From positions 5,554,168 through 5,618,167 of the forward strand of contig OZ020522.1 in NCBI GenBank assembly GCA_963971425.1: 64,000 nucleotides of DNA. The letters run 5' to 3'. Below, one piece after another: positions 11,795-23,759 of this stretch; the first letter of the stretch is position 1, and every line of letters begins with the position of its first letter. This DNA comes from Bryoerythrophyllum caledonicum. Its lineage: Eukaryota; Streptophyta; Bryopsida; Pottiales; Pottiaceae. The translations under genes were made by a program, and so were the position numbers. The notes below the pieces were generated by a model. It was not told the DNA's origin and ran no database searches. It worked only from the letters and a program-made list of their open reading frames with translations.

Positions 11795-11889
11795 CTTTCA
11801 ACTTCAACACCCTTCCTAGGATTGGTAACATGTGGCATACATTCCCGAGCCAAAAGATGTATACAAAAAAATTATTCCATATCTACCAA

Positions 11890-12800
11890 AGTGTATGTCC
11901 TCCATTTGTGTCAATCACTGCTCGAAACCTAGAGGCCATCGAATGGCATAGATGAAGGAGCATTGCACCACTGACTAACTTCCACTTTCTTTTGAGAACT
12001 ACCTTGAACACATCTAAGTTTCTAGGGCATTCCTTGCCATGTTGCACAACATCTTTTAACATCCCCCAAACATTGTGGATTGGATTGAGATCGGAAGAGT
12101 TTGCAGGCTAATTGAGATTCTCGCGAAGGGGGGTTTGTCTCCATTCTTCACATATTTTGCTGTGATGGATGGGTGCGCCATCTTCCATAAGCACTCCTTG
12201 TGGAACTCGATCCATGAAATGAACCAATTTGCCATTGTAGACTACTTCTACAAAATCCTTAGTAGAACGTCGACTTTCAGGCACAAAGTCAAGTTTTGAC
12301 TTTTGTCCTCAAACAAATGCGCCCCAAATCATCAAAGAAGTCCGTCCACTTTCAAAAGTAGGAACTATAAAACTTGACCAATGGCGCTTATATCTACTTC
12401 TTCAAACATGAATTTGCCAAGAACTTTTCCCAATTTCAAAAGTTGATTCATCTATCCAAATGATACGCTCCTACTCTTATGCACTCCATCCATAATACAT
12501 ATGAGCAAAAGCTAATCGCTGAGACATCTGACGAGGTATCAAAAAAGGTTTCTTTACTGCAATTCAACTAAAAATGCCACTTTTATTTAAGACCCTTTGA
12601 ATAGTATGTCTACACACTTGAGTAGGACATGCACTAGTAATCTCTGAGACTAAAGACCAACGATGAGATTTTGAGTAACATACAGTACTATGAACATGTT
12701 TGTCACTAAGTTTTTTAGCGTGACTTCCATTGCAAGGTTTGGCTTGTAAGTTCCATCTTCTCTAAATATTTTTCTAATCTTTGAATTTTTCTAAAAGAAA
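11890..12800 (-). pseudogene. Tc1/mariner transposase relic
   Basis: Translating the minus strand with frameshifts gives three blocks of a DDE_3-type (Tc1/mariner) transposase in order: IIWIDESTFEIGK (first Asp), LMEDGAPIHHS (second Asp) and SDLNPIQNVWGMLK (third acidic region). The block FVPESRRSTKDFVEVVYNGK lies between the first and second. Stops and frameshifts interrupt all of it, so it is dead. Terminal repeats were not found. Confidence 0.75.
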
Positions 12801-12954
12801 CTCCGGTACCCGCTGCAATTTGAACTCTTGTATTTCTTTCCTAACCCAAACCAATGATGCGAGCAAGAATTTCATCTAAAATTTCCATCATAGAATCTTT
12901 TTTATGATGCTCATACAATATTAAGCTTTCCTTTATAAGTAGTCAGTATAACTC

Positions 12955-13440
12955 TCAACCCATGGTATGTGGATTAAGTAAATCAGTGAGCAGCAAAGCA
13001 CTCAATCCACGGCATGTGCATGAAGTAAATTAGTGAGTAGCGCAATACTCAGCCCATGACATTAACACCATATTCATTATATTGGAAGATTTCGACGACT
13101 CTGAAATGTATGAATGGTTTTTCTAATAGTAATTGTTTGTGCATTTTTTGGTCGACTCAAGCTAAATATGCACCCATATTGTAGATATTGGACAAATTTC
13201 ATCGTGTAAATTCACTAAACATTTGCATGTTTAGGTCAGCTTAAGCTTCAAATATTATTTTGGAAGGCTCCCAATCTTCCAATATAATGAATATGGTGTT
13301 CATGTGAATCATGAAAATCAGTCAACACAACATTCAGTCCATGGCATGTGCATCATGTAAATCAGTTAGCATAACACACAACCCATATGTCCATACATAA
13401 AAATCACTCGGCTCTAGATCACTCAACCCGTATGCCCATT
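12955..13440. repeat. 45-bp tandem repeat interrupted by a MITE
   Basis: About five diverged units starting CAACCCATGGCATGTG and containing AAGTAAATCAGTGAG. The third unit is split by the MITE at 13064-13300. Confidence 0.7.
13064..13300. mobile_element. MITE with perfect 28-bp terminal inverted repeats
   Basis: The 28 bases at 13064-13091 (AACACCATATTCATTATATT and eight more) are exactly mirrored at 13273-13300. The element is 237 bp and non-coding, and sits inside one unit of the surrounding tandem repeat. CAT-like sequence flanks both sides but the duplication length is ambiguous. Confidence 0.85.
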
Positions 13441-14495
13441 CTGAATTAACACTCATGCATCACAACTAGACACTTTCTGTGCTCAACATCATCTAAACAT
13501 TCAGTCACAACATTTCCTTTACATAGTGCTTAATATATATTTAGAGGAGAAAACTCGCCATACGTATATAATCTACACTTTATGACCAAATAGATTCTTC
13601 TATATAAAACAAATCTTCATTTCTATATGTACATGTTATTGATCTGCTCAAGAAGCATTTATGTATGGTGGCTCAATCACATGACCAAGTTCAATGAGGG
13701 AGCACGAGATGTCAAAGATATTTCAAAATTTTCAATATGCCCTTCAAATTATTTTTCATAGTTACATACGTTGGTAGACATGGGATAACCTTTTTTGTAT
13801 ACATCTATTGGCACTAGAATGTATTCCACATGTTACCAACATAGAGATGATCTTGTGCTAAAAATTTCATCACGTACCAACAAAAACTCAATTGTGATGC
13901 ATGAGTGTTAATTCAGAACGCCAATTCACCCTATAGATTGGTAACAAACTAATCTTTGCTAAAACACTACAATGCGGAGAGGCCCTCGACGCCACGTTGC
14001 GTGCTGTGTAAAGAAAGATCGATAACCACAACAGATTGAGAGTCCTAACCAACATCAAATAAACAAAAAACATACACTGAAACAAGTATCCGTAGCACAT
14101 CTTCAAGTGTCCTTCCAAGTGGATAAAGAGACCTTTTTTCTAGGTAGGACCAAACAACACTAACAAGGCTAAATGCCACGGTGATGTTGCTGCAACAATT
14201 GTACGCATCTAGTCGAAGATGTTCCTGGTCGCCAAATCAATAAGCATATGAAGAAGTAACAAAGAGAGGATAGGCCGGGTGCAATGTGAGCCCTATCTTT
14301 AATCGCCTCAGGCAACTTTAAATGCCATTTTTTTGGCATTTAAAAAAAATGCCAAAAAAATGGGATATTGTCCCTTGGTCAATCTTCACGTTGCATATCC
14401 CTGAATCAAAACTAGGAACTCCAATTGGATGGCAACGCACCACACAGTGTCAGGTCCATGAGGAATTTAAGTCGTTTCATATAGTGAAATGTAGC
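13441..14495. other. Unassigned DNA with a 17-bp hairpin
   Basis: No gene is recognised. Perfect 17-bp arms at 14325-14341 and 14347-14363 (CCATTTTTTTGGCATTT) could form a hairpin. The 5' part may be old transposon remains; the last few hundred bases may belong to the 3' end of the neighbouring gypsy relic. Confidence 0.45.
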
Positions 14496-17400
14496 TCAAA
14501 AACCTCCGACATCAAAGGCAAGTCCAATCTCCGGACGATAAAGTAGCAGAGGCGGTGTCAAGCAAGCTATATGCCAACCACGTTGACAATGGTCACAAAG
14601 CAACATAGTAGTTGTGCCTTTCTTTTCACCACACACGAAACATGGAAGATCGTTTAGCACAACAACCAACGCCGGATGAACAGAGCCACCAATGGGTAAA
14701 TGAGAGGGCCCACAATTTTTAGAGTGCTCCTGACACTCGTGGCCATCCTTGCCTTCCAGCAACAAGATGCCACTAGGCAACACATCCTTCACTTAAAGAA
14801 TAGTGCGCCCAACCTTAATATCCAACGTTGTAGGCACCCCACGCTGTAGATAAATTTAATTCTCCATAAATAAATGTCGCAGATGAGGTCGATAGGCACC
14901 GCTACAAATACGAGCGTATCGTAAGGTGTCACGGTGTTGGGCAATAGATAAGTTTTCCATGTCCATAGGCATGGCCCGCTTGAAGAACTCTATTTAATGC
15001 CATAGACAATGGGCTCATACCTTGGAATTGTCCAAATTCACAACCGGAGCCAACTTTTCCCAAACGGAACTTGGTAAAATTGGCTCCCGCTCGTACAACA
15101 GCTGATACGGACTGAAAGCAGCCTATCGGCTAAACCAATTATCATCAGATCACAATCACGGTGGCCACTTTAAAGTAATCCATACTTCCATAGGCCCTGC
15201 TTCTCAGTCTGAAGCACACGCTCAGCCAAACCGTCCACTTCTTGGTGATCCCGAGTAGTGGTACGGTGGTCAATCAAAGCCTTGGTATACAAAGCTTTGA
15301 AAGCTCCAAGAAACTCACACCCCTGGTCAGTTAGAACCTCATATGGGGCTCCAAATCAAGCCAACACCCGGTCGAGAAATGCCATGGCCGCTAACTCTCA
15401 AGAGTTCGGCGGAAGAGCCAAAAGCTCAATCCACTTGTTGAAATGCTCTTCCATCACCAAGACATACTTGGCTCGGCGTTGAGTTACAACAAGTGGACCA
15501 ACAATGTCCAAAGACCACCGGTATGGTAGCCCTATAATGGGCAAAGGCTGCAACTGCGGTGACAATGTGTTGAAGTTGGATCTAAGTTGATAACATACTT
15601 CACAGCGTGAAACATACGTGGCGACATGCTGATACATGCCCATCCACCGATATTGGCTGCACAACATTGAATGAGTCCGTTGCACACCAAAATGTCCTAT
15701 GTCTACGTGTATTTGCCTTACCAACAAAGACCTTTGATCTGGCCTGAGAACTATACGTTTAGTCCCATCTGGCTACACCCTAAACAGAAGGTGATTTCCC
15801 GACGGAACCTTGCTATTTGGTGCCAAACTCCATCACGCTCTAAGGGAGAAAGAGCTGAGAGAAGTGTCCCATGTTTTAGCTTGTGCAAGACTCAATCCTC
15901 TTCCCATGCATCGCTAACAACTTGGACCCTATCTAGTTCTTTATCCGTTGCCAAATCAGGCAACGTCGATGCGGAGCTAGACATGAACGTCAAGTAAGGC
16001 GCCGCATGCCACCTCGGGACTGACTCCCTGTCACAGTCCCCTTGCCACCTCACACCAACTAGATCCTCCTCCAAAGGTCTTGTATTGCAAGATAGACCAT
16101 CCACATCCAAGTTTGTGATGCTAGCTCGATGTACAACCTCAAAGTCATACTCCTGAAGCAACAAAGCCCACCTGGCGAGCCTACCACGAAGTTTGTCAGA
16201 CTCTATGAGCTACTTCAAAGGCTGATGGTTAGTCACCAATGTAAAAATTGCCCATATAAATTAGGCTAAAATAGACTATGGCCCAAGTGAGGCCAAAACC
16301 TCCCCCTCATAGGACAAATAGTTGGACTCCGCGTTGTTGTTGCTCCTAGAAGCAAACGCCACAACGTACTTCCATCCCTCATCATGCTTGTGAGTCAACA
16401 CAACCCCCAATTCCACAACATTTCAGTCTACGTGAAACTGAAAAGGATGTGTAGCATCTCGACACCGCAACACAGGCGCTAACCGAGCTTCAGCTTCAAA
16501 GTAGCAAACGCTTGTTGTTTCTCTCGTCTCCAACTCCATCGTTTTGATTCTTTTCCATGAGAATAGTCAACGGCTTAGCAATCAAGTTTTAGTTCTTGAC
16601 AAACCGGCGATAGTAATTCGCTATGCAAAGAAAATCTTGAAGCCGTGACATGTTGCTTGGGGCAAGAATATTTTGCAACGTATCCACCTTGGCCTGCTAC
16701 ACGCCAAGACCCCCTGGAACAATCATATCTTCCAAATATGGCAATCGGTCAAGGAAGAACTTGCACTTACCAGGGTGCAAGCGCAATCCCCACTGCCAGA
16801 ACGGCTCAAATACTGCTTGAAGATGCCTCACATGCTCCTATGGGCTACTACTAAAAATGATAACATCATCAATGTAGCATTGAGCAAACTGTAAACTAGT
16901 CAACACCCGGTCGATTACCCTCTGAAACTCAACAAGTGTGTTTTGAGGCCAAATGAAAGAAACATTCAATGAAAGAGTTGATCTCTTCCATCATAATGAA
17001 CTCCTCGAAATGTAGTCTTCACGTACTCATCCACCACCAATGGTAGCTGGCGGTAACCAGACCGCAAATCTAGAGTACTAAATACTGTAGCGTGGCCCAC
17101 CACATCAAATTGCTCCTCCAGCATGGGCATGGAATATTGGTCCGACTTAGTCCTGCAATTGACCGGCCTATAATCTCGACAAATTTGCTTGTCCGTCCAG
17201 TTGCGAAAGGTATCCTTCGTTGATGGCATGATCATGGCACAAGCGTACTCGTCTTTGGAGAGCTCAATCAGTTGGCGGCCAACAACTCTTGACAACGACT
17301 CTGAACCCCAACTTTTACTAAAAGAAAAAGCTTGTACGATTGCCAGAAAATCCACTAGTCGCCCTCCAACTCAATGTGAATGGGCTTAACCTTATACGCC

Positions 17401-17850
17401 TCCAAATCATGGACACTAAAGGCAAAACAACGACAACACAAACGTATAAATGCTTGTATCCTTTGTGCCTTGGCAACTGTAAGATGTGACCCCAAATACA
17501 AAGGCCAAAGGTCAAAGTCCGTGGTCTCTTCTCCACCGTAGGAGGCTTATCCCATACCGGCATGATTGGTGATTGCTACTTCGTAGCAGAGAAGGCATTC
17601 ATGCCCCTAGACTCCTCACTCATGGGATCTTTAATAAATCCCTTGTCATGGTGATAAAATTGGAAAAAGATATCCGAGGCATCCTCTCGACCAAAGTCCT
17701 CGACCAAGGCTCCAAAGACACGCTAAGCACGAAGCTTCTGAGCTGCATGCCTCTTCAAACAAAAAAGCAACTCCGCTTCCTCGATCTCTGTTAGATGTGG
17801 CACCACTGCGGCCAGTCCATCAGAGTTTGCCCCAAACACGCGTGGATGGT
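14496..17850 (-). pseudogene. Ty3/gypsy retrotransposon pol relic
   Basis: Reading the minus strand from about 17850 down gives a degenerate Ty3/gypsy polyprotein. Reverse transcriptase is at about 16966-17310 (RPVNCRTKSDQYSMPMLEE, STLDLRSGYRQLPL). RNase H is at about 15900-16420 (FASRSNNNAESNYLSYEGE, LARWALLLQEYDFEVVHR). Integrase is at about 15250-15727, with an HHCC zinc region (HVDIGHFG, CEVC) and WSLDIVGPL holding the first catalytic Asp. Frameshifts and stops are many. The order RT-RNase H-IN is diagnostic of Ty3/gypsy. A PHD-like segment follows the integrase. No LTR pair or primer-binding site was recognised. A segment at 18240-18470 may be further 5' coding, separated by a TTAA element. 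Confidence 0.85.
14550..14642 (-). other. PHD-like zinc finger downstream of gypsy integrase
   Basis: The frame encodes CFVCGEKKGTTTMLLCDHCQ then RGWHIACLTPPL, i.e. C-x2-C, C-x2-C, H-x2-C in PHD-finger spacing. The last Cys pair expected in a PHD finger is missing, as the frame degrades into LLLYRPEIG. PHD fingers bind histone tails, so in an integrase C-terminus this could have guided integration; that is inference. Confidence 0.6.
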
Positions 17851-17914
17851 CAGGCACACGGCGCTGAATGACAAAACACAGGCCACAAACCCAAACAAGA
17901 GTGTAAAGGTCAAT

Positions 17915-18235
17915 ACTGGCAAGTAATTTGATTTCCTTTCATATTGTCAAAAGAAATTCTTGTCTTTAGAGAAAAATAGCTTACTGACCCAAGTCCAACA
18001 TTTACTCACAGGGTCAGGCAAGGGGGTACAAAAAAAACATTTTCTCGGACTTCAAATGCTATAATCTTCATATCGGTGCAACAAGAAACTATTGTATGTT
18101 CAAATATAAGTCTATTTAAAGATCTTCTGGCTGTAAGTGCAAAATTTTACTTTAAAATGTGATTTTCATGCCTCTTTATGGAAGTGGCAATTTTGGACTG
18201 GTTTTTCCCTCTAAAATGCCTTGATCCTATAGGGG
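17915..18235. mobile_element. Truncated TTAA-family element
   Basis: It contains words shared with the TTAA family (CATATTGTCAAAAGAAATTC, TTGTCTTTAG) and ends CCTATAGGGG followed by TTAA at 18236-18239. The left end is not clear. It lies within the 5' part of the gypsy relic. Confidence 0.5.
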
Positions 18236-18239
18236 TTAA

Positions 18240-18890
18240 AATCCGCTGGACTCTTTACATGACATATCCTTCGTCGCACAAAAGGACTTACACGGACTCT
18301 AGACATGACACTTACACGGACAACCATGCTGGAAACTAACACTTTCAACTGCTCCAAATAAATCTCAGCTGCAACTCTATCGAGAATGCTTCCAAGTTCT
18401 CTATTCAAAGGCGCTGCTTGAACCAAAAGGAATTTCTTCTCAATGACATGCTTCTTCATCACACTAGACAAAAAGCAGCACCAACCTCAAGGGGACGTCT
18501 ACTGAATTGTGCAGCACCAGTTCACCTCTTCAATCCCTCTCTAACTAAGCACATTCTGCTACGTACCCTCCAAGTAAGTTAACTCAAAAAGGTCTGAGAA
18601 ATCCGCATTTACAAGGTGTAAGAATTGATGTTACAAAAGTTTGAATTAGTGTTGAGCCCGATCCAGTGACACATGGTATTGAAATAACCTCCAAATGAAA
18701 GATGTTAACTGCAGAATCTACAATCCAAAGGTGCTAGTCTTGCTAAACTTTATTACATATAATGTAGTCTACAGAATGCGATGACAAAGTAATCAACACA
18801 GAAGACATGAGAAATTCATTGAAAACTGCCAATATAGCCACAGCACATTCTTCAGTGCAATGACAAGTACGTAAGTGAGTATCAATAAGC
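18240..18890. other. Possible gypsy 5' fragment and dispersed repeat
   Basis: A minus-strand frame at 18211-18471 may be a gag/protease remnant of the gypsy element. From about 18610 to 18760 the sequence (GGTGTAAGAATTGATGT, GTGTTGAGCCCGATCCA) is repeated at about 26520-26820 and, inverted, near 62040-62230. Confidence 0.4.
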
Positions 18891-19505
18891 CTACTTCTGG
18901 CCCTGCGCGGCCTGGAGGCGGTTGATGACATTCGCGTCGACCTTGAAGGCGGCGATGAGCTCGTCGTCGGGGATGCCGGAGCCGAACAAGGTGACGGGGA
19001 GCGACACGGTGCCGGGGTTGGAGCTGCTGAATGAGGCGTACGCCACCACAGGCCTGATGCCCAAGTTGATCTGGTAGTGCACCAGGCCCCGGGGGAAGAC
19101 GAACAGATCGAACGGGTGCAGCACCTGGGTGTACAGCTTGTTGGCGGTGTCGAGCAGGCCCACGATGAGCGTGCCCTCCAGCACGAACAGCGTCTCGGAC
19201 CCGCGCGGGTGGGTGTGGGGCGGGTTGGTGCCGCCGGGCAGGTACTTGACTAGGGCGTGCGACACGCCCAGCCCGGTGAGCACGGGGAACGTCTCGGACG
19301 TGAGGCGGGTCACGGCAAACTTCGCAGGCGCAACCGGCTGCGGCACCGCGCGGAACACCGTGGACGTGAAGAAGTCGCCCGTGAGAATCGCCTTGTCGGT
19401 GCCCACGGGCACGAAGAAGTCGGTCGTCAGCTCCGGATCCGCCGCCTGGGCCACCATCGCCAGGCCCATCACCACCATCACGCACAGCAACACGCGGGAA
19501 GCCAT
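18891..19505 (-). CDS. Germin-like protein (cupin, secreted)
   Basis: A 204-residue apoplastic germin-like protein. Members are Mn-binding cupins, several with superoxide dismutase or oxalate oxidase activity; which applies here is unknown. Residues 1-21 are a signal peptide ending VAQA before ADPELTTDFF. Cupin motif 1 is at GGTNPPHTHPRGSETLFVLE with ligands His, His and Glu. Motif 2 is FPRGLVHYQIN with the third His. So all four metal ligands are present. The gene has no intron. An in-frame Met seven codons upstream exists but would spoil the signal peptide. The mature protein has no cysteine at all, so the N-terminal disulphide common in germins is absent. A TATA-like GTATATATCT lies 231-240 bp upstream. 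The gene is GC-rich against AT-rich surroundings and appears intact. Confidence 0.92.
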   Translation of the reverse strand: MASRVLLCVMVVMGLAMVAQAADPELTTDFFVPVGTDKAILTGDFFTSTVFRAVPQPVAPAKFAVTRLTSETFPVLTGLGVSHALVKYLPGGTNPPHTHPRGSETLFVLEGTLIVGLLDTANKLYTQVLHPFDLFVFPRGLVHYQINLGIRPVVAYASFSSSNPGTVSLPVTLFGSGIPDDELIAAFKVDANVINRLQAAQGQK

Positions 19506-19735
19506 TGTGTTCCAAACGTGAAACAAAACTCGATCAGATCACAGATAGTAGTACGATGCAGTACTACTAATTCTAGATCAGATATCCACAGACTTGAACT
19601 CGACACTACTTCAAACGCAGTAGGACTACTCCTATCTCTGCAGCTTATCTGCCAACACTAGTCCACAACATGCATGAAGGTGGCTGTACCTGATGATGAG
19701 GAGAAAATGGGACTGTGGAGTGATCGAAGAACCGG

Positions 19736-19745
19736 AGATATATAC
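19736..19745 (-). promoter_or_regulatory. TATA-like box of the germin-like gene
   Basis: The minus strand reads GTATATATCT here, upstream of the germin-like ATG at 19505. The distance allows a leader of about 200 bases. Confidence 0.45.
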
Positions 19746-19749
19746 TGAT

Positions 19750-20661
19750 ATTCGTATCGAAGGTATAAAGAACGGTGAGTTTGCAGGAATTGCTCGATGC
19801 CGTCGCCTGGTAACATTGACTTTGTTCATTAATTTATAGGATGACCGTGTGCTGGTAAGTGGGTGCAAGTAAGGCAGCACATGCCTATTCTTCCATGACT
19901 GTTGATGGTGTGTGCTGCTACAGTGGCGCTATGGCGGGTGGAATGCACGGCATTCGAAAGTCGACGGAGATGCGTCCCGGTGGGCATTGATGGAAAAAGT
20001 GGCGGGGCCCATCCACGGGACGCCCTTCCCCCGCACACTCCGCTGCTGTGAGCGTGAAGGGCGAGGCTGGAGCGCCCGGTCCATAGCCATTGGTCACTTT
20101 TTTTTAATAATATAATATCATCATTAATAATTTTGTAATTTTCCTACCACGCAAGCTCATATGCCGGGCAGCGGTGGGCCAAGCCTGCCTACATGATGCA
20201 ATATCCACAGTTTGGGATCCGCCGAGATTGATCACCCGTGGGGTTGCTCTAAGGGCGAAACCCCGTGTAATGCCCAATCGAATTATCATTGTAGCTTCCC
20301 TACTTGCAAAATGTAGGGAAGAAAATGTAGGGCCACTTCCATACGTCACACCGGACCTGACGTTTCAACCTAAAATGAAGTAGGGGGGTAAACTTGGAGC
20401 GGCCTACTTCAACCTAAAATGAAGTAGGAGGGGTAAACTTGGAGCGACTTTATGTGTTAAGTGACTCTAACACAATCCATGACACTCTGATTAGTATGTT
20501 GGGAAGAAGGGGAGGTTGACATGCTTGAAAAGCGGCTCCACCATTCCCGAGATAATTAGCTACACCCGACCTTGTTTTTTTGGATAGGGTGAGAAGCTAC
20601 ATGGAAGTTACTCGACCCTGTTAGAGATGACGGGTCGGGCATTGCATGGAACCAAGCTCTA
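19750..20661. other. Intergenic DNA with one tandem duplication
   Basis: No gene is recognised. Two copies of a roughly 45-bp unit (CAACCTAAAATGAAGTAGG then GGTAAACTTGGAGCG) lie at about 20363-20446. Short CCCGACC/GGTCGGG inverted words near 20567 and 20633 may mark another small element. Confidence 0.5.
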
Positions 20662-21007
20662 AGCCCCCCCCCATATCCAACAAAAACCCATAGCCAACTC
20701 CTATAAAATTGGGGTATATCCAACCCTCTTCCATCCCATTACCACCAATTCAATTCCAAATGGAGGTTTGCTATAAGTCAAGACCCTTACTTTTGGTCGT
20801 TGGTTATGGAGGGTACCTACTGCTGGCCACCCACTAAACATGGCTGCATAGTTTGAAAATTCATAACTAATTCAATTTTTAGCGGAAAAATATGAAATCA
20901 CTTGGGTTGGAATTGTAATTCTATTTGCTATCACTGAAAAATAATAGTATAAGTATTTCTTCTCTCCATATATGCACATTCCTTAACTTGTCGGTTTTAG
21001 GGGGGCT
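20662..21007. mobile_element. Stowaway-like MITE, copy A
   Basis: A 346-bp element with termini AGCCCCCC / GGGGGGCT flanked by TA (20660-20661 and 21008-21009). It is closely matched along its length, in reverse orientation, by the element at 47867-48210. TA target duplications suggest mobilisation by a Tc1/mariner transposase. Confidence 0.75.
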
Positions 21008-21059
21008 TACCTTATCTATCCACCAACTCCTACTGCCCAATTTCACTACAGTCTAACCT

Positions 21060-21600
21060 TGATAATATCATTCTCGTTAACCCCCAAAGGACATTTTGCC
21101 GCTATGGAAGAAATCATTTCGGGTAGGTTCCTAAAAATCCATTTTAAAGATAACTTCTTGAATTTTTTTTGTGAGAATAGGAATACCGTTTATTTTTTAG
21201 GGGGATTTTTTTTTTTTTTTGGATTTATAGGGAAAACATTATGGTGCTTTGAACATAAAAAGCACGACTCTTTTGGAAGTTGGATAGGGTGTTATAGAGA
21301 TGAATAGTGCTATTGTAGAGTTGACAATTGCACTATTTTGAGGCCGGTAGTAGTGAAGGAAAGTTCTTGGCAACCTTCATTGTTTCACTCAAAAATGCAT
21401 AGAAATTAAGGATTTATTTTTTTTGCCAAATATTCCTTCTCACTATTAGAATACATCATAATAAACCTATGTGCCATTTTGATTTTAGAACCAACATTTA
21501 TTTCTCTATTTAAAGAATAAGATTGCTTTTCTAAGTAAACGGCCACTTTCTATACCCCTATCATTGCATGTCCATTTTTCTTATCATAAACACCTCCATT
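21060..21600. repeat. Dispersed repeat, inverted copy of 29135-29640
   Basis: Segments such as GTTCTTGGCAACCTTCATTG and AACACCTCCATTACT occur reverse-complemented at 29135-29400, and more weakly near 43130. It is non-coding. Boundaries are approximate. Confidence 0.6.
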
Positions 21601-21962
21601 ACTCGTGATTTTGCTAAACCTGTCCGGGCACAGTAGATAAAAACAATTTATATAATCAAATGCATATATCTTTCAATCCATACAATCAAGCTTTGTCCGT
21701 GTACCCATCTCTTCCTTGCCGAACTCTATCGTCGTGAACCTCCCTCACCATAAATCACCGGTCGATGTCCCATCATCCTTCATGCCCAATATCGTTCATG
21801 TTATTTTTTGCAAGCAATTCCTTCATGTCCACCATCGATTGATGTTTCCAACTTGGAGTAAGGTACGGCGCTTGTACATGTTATGTGGTAACTTATATCA
21901 TGTGCAATTTATCTTCAATTTTTGTGAGAGTTTGTTGGGTTCTTCAATGATGATTTGGATGA

Positions 21963-22808
21963 ATGGTTTGGCAGGAGGTGCTTGCAATGGTAGGAAATTC
22001 TACTCGTAAATGTCAACATCTGGGTTTATTTGCTTCTGGCAAGAGGAAAATTTGTGAAGCTCACAAAGCTGAACCAACTTTGAAACATGAAGGACTTGCA
22101 CAATATATGGTGAATCTACACAGATTCAAGCTTGTGGATGGTACGACAATTTCCAAAATTCTACGTGCAGAAGAGAAGTGGTTGGTTGTATATCCAAGTT
22201 TGTGTGAGGGTAGTGTATGGTGGGCTCGAGATGGAAAATGGCCTTAGCTAGAGGAAGCTTTAGTGTTATGGTTTGGCCAAATAAGAGCCCGGAGGGTACT
22301 TGTAACTGGTGATGTTCTCTTGCGTAAGGCTGAGGAGTTGAGGGAATCATTTGGCATATCTGACATCAATTTCAAGCTTTTTCATGGATGGTTGCGAAAT
22401 TTCAAAGTTCGATATGGAATTGCATGCTATTATCTACATGGAGAAGCTGGAGATGCAAATGCAGCTCAAGTAGCATTGGCCATGGCAAAAAAGCCATCCA
22501 TTTTGAAGAATTTTGATTTGGAGGACGTCTTCAATTTTGATGAGACAGGTTTGTATTACAAAGCGTCTCCTTGCAATAGTTTGAATATTGGGAAGGTCAA
22601 AGGAAGTAAGAAGAAGAAGGACCAAATCATGTTGGGGCTCTACACAAATATCTCAAGCAAGGAGCGGTTGAAGCTTGTTTCACGCGTCCAAGATGTTTTC
22701 CTCGATGGTCTGATCCAAGTAGTATTTTGGACTACTATCCTAATAGTACAACATGGATGAACAGAGAGGTTTTTAGCCATTGGGTGAAGAGTGAGAATTG
22801 GCGGATGT
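21963..22808 (+). pseudogene. pogo/Tigger-type transposase relic
   Basis: Reads as the N-terminal two thirds of a pogo/Tigger transposase. First comes a psq/CENP-B-like helix-turn-helix region (KHEGLAQYMVNLHRFKLVDG), then a second DNA-binding block (WPxLEEALVLWFGQIRARR; FKLFHGWLRNFKVRYGI). The start of the DDE_1 catalytic core follows (EDVFNFDETGLYYKASP, VKGSKKKKDQIMLGLYTN). A stop interrupts it at 22245-22247. A frameshift near 22690 moves to the frame reading FPRWSDPSSILDYYPN and FSHWVKSENW. The rest of the catalytic domain is absent, so it is inactive. No terminal repeats were identified. Confidence 0.85.
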
Positions 22809-22878
22809 AGTAATGTAGTACATATTGTATGTATTGTATTCTAAGATGTTGTATTGTAGAATTTATTTTGTATATAGT

Positions 22879-22995
22879 TTGTATTGAATACACTAGAGTA
22901 GATGATGCAAGTGCGAGGATTAGTGTAATGAATTAACCGCTATAGTGTATTGAATACACTAGAGTAGATGATGCAAGCGCGAGGATTAGTTTGTA
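22879..22995. repeat. Direct repeat of about 71 bp
   Basis: GTATTGAATACACTAGAGTA followed by GATGATGCAAG and GCGAGGATTAGT occurs twice in tandem just after the transposase relic. Confidence 0.7.
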
Positions 22996-23759
22996 TTGAA
23001 TACACTATAGTGTAGTAGGGTAAGTACACAAACTATACCATTACACTAAACATCATTTTTAGTGTACTCCTGTTGTCACTCTTTTGGGTTCAGATGGCAA
23101 CTTTACTTTTGTCTTTTCAAATGCAGGAAGGGCTCCCGACCTACGGTAAGGTCATCGGATATTCATCCCTCGTCCGCAACACTTAAGGCAGATGGCACTA
23201 CTAGCAGTCATGTCGCCCCTCACTTACTAATTCAAGCATTCTAGAAGCTGGTGAGTCAATTGGGTCACAAAAAACAAAAAAAAAACACCATCTTCCACAT
23301 TCTACGTAAGTGAAGGGCGACACTTTTTGAGTGAGGAGCGATAGGGTTGCTTGTAGTGTGAGTGGAGGTGCTCTGATGGAAAAGGTCTGTTCATTGATCT
23401 TTATGTTGTATTGTTTGTTCTGGTTGTAAATTAATGAAGTGCAATACACTAAAGATGGCTTTTAGTGCAATGGTACAAATAGTGTGGTTTAACTAATACA
23501 CTATTTGTTAACAAGTTGGCAATTAGTGTTAGCTGCCATTGTCATGAATATTATCCCTCAATTGCCCACCTACCATAGTACATTTAGTATCAGTCCTCAA
23601 TCAATCACCTACCCTAGCACTAAAATTTGTTAACAAGTTGATAAATAGTGTTAGGTTCCAATCAGCCGCCTATTGGCCGCCATGCATTTATTCTCCCCGT
23701 CTCATCCTCAACCTCATCTCCTTATCCTCCCATTCCCATTCCCATCTCTTCCATTCCTT
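22996..23759. other. Intergenic DNA, possible MITE ends
   Basis: Words such as TTAGTGTACTCCTGTTG near 23058 recur near 63270 (TTAGTGTACTCCTATTAG), suggesting remnants of a shared element. No gene is recognised. Confidence 0.4.
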
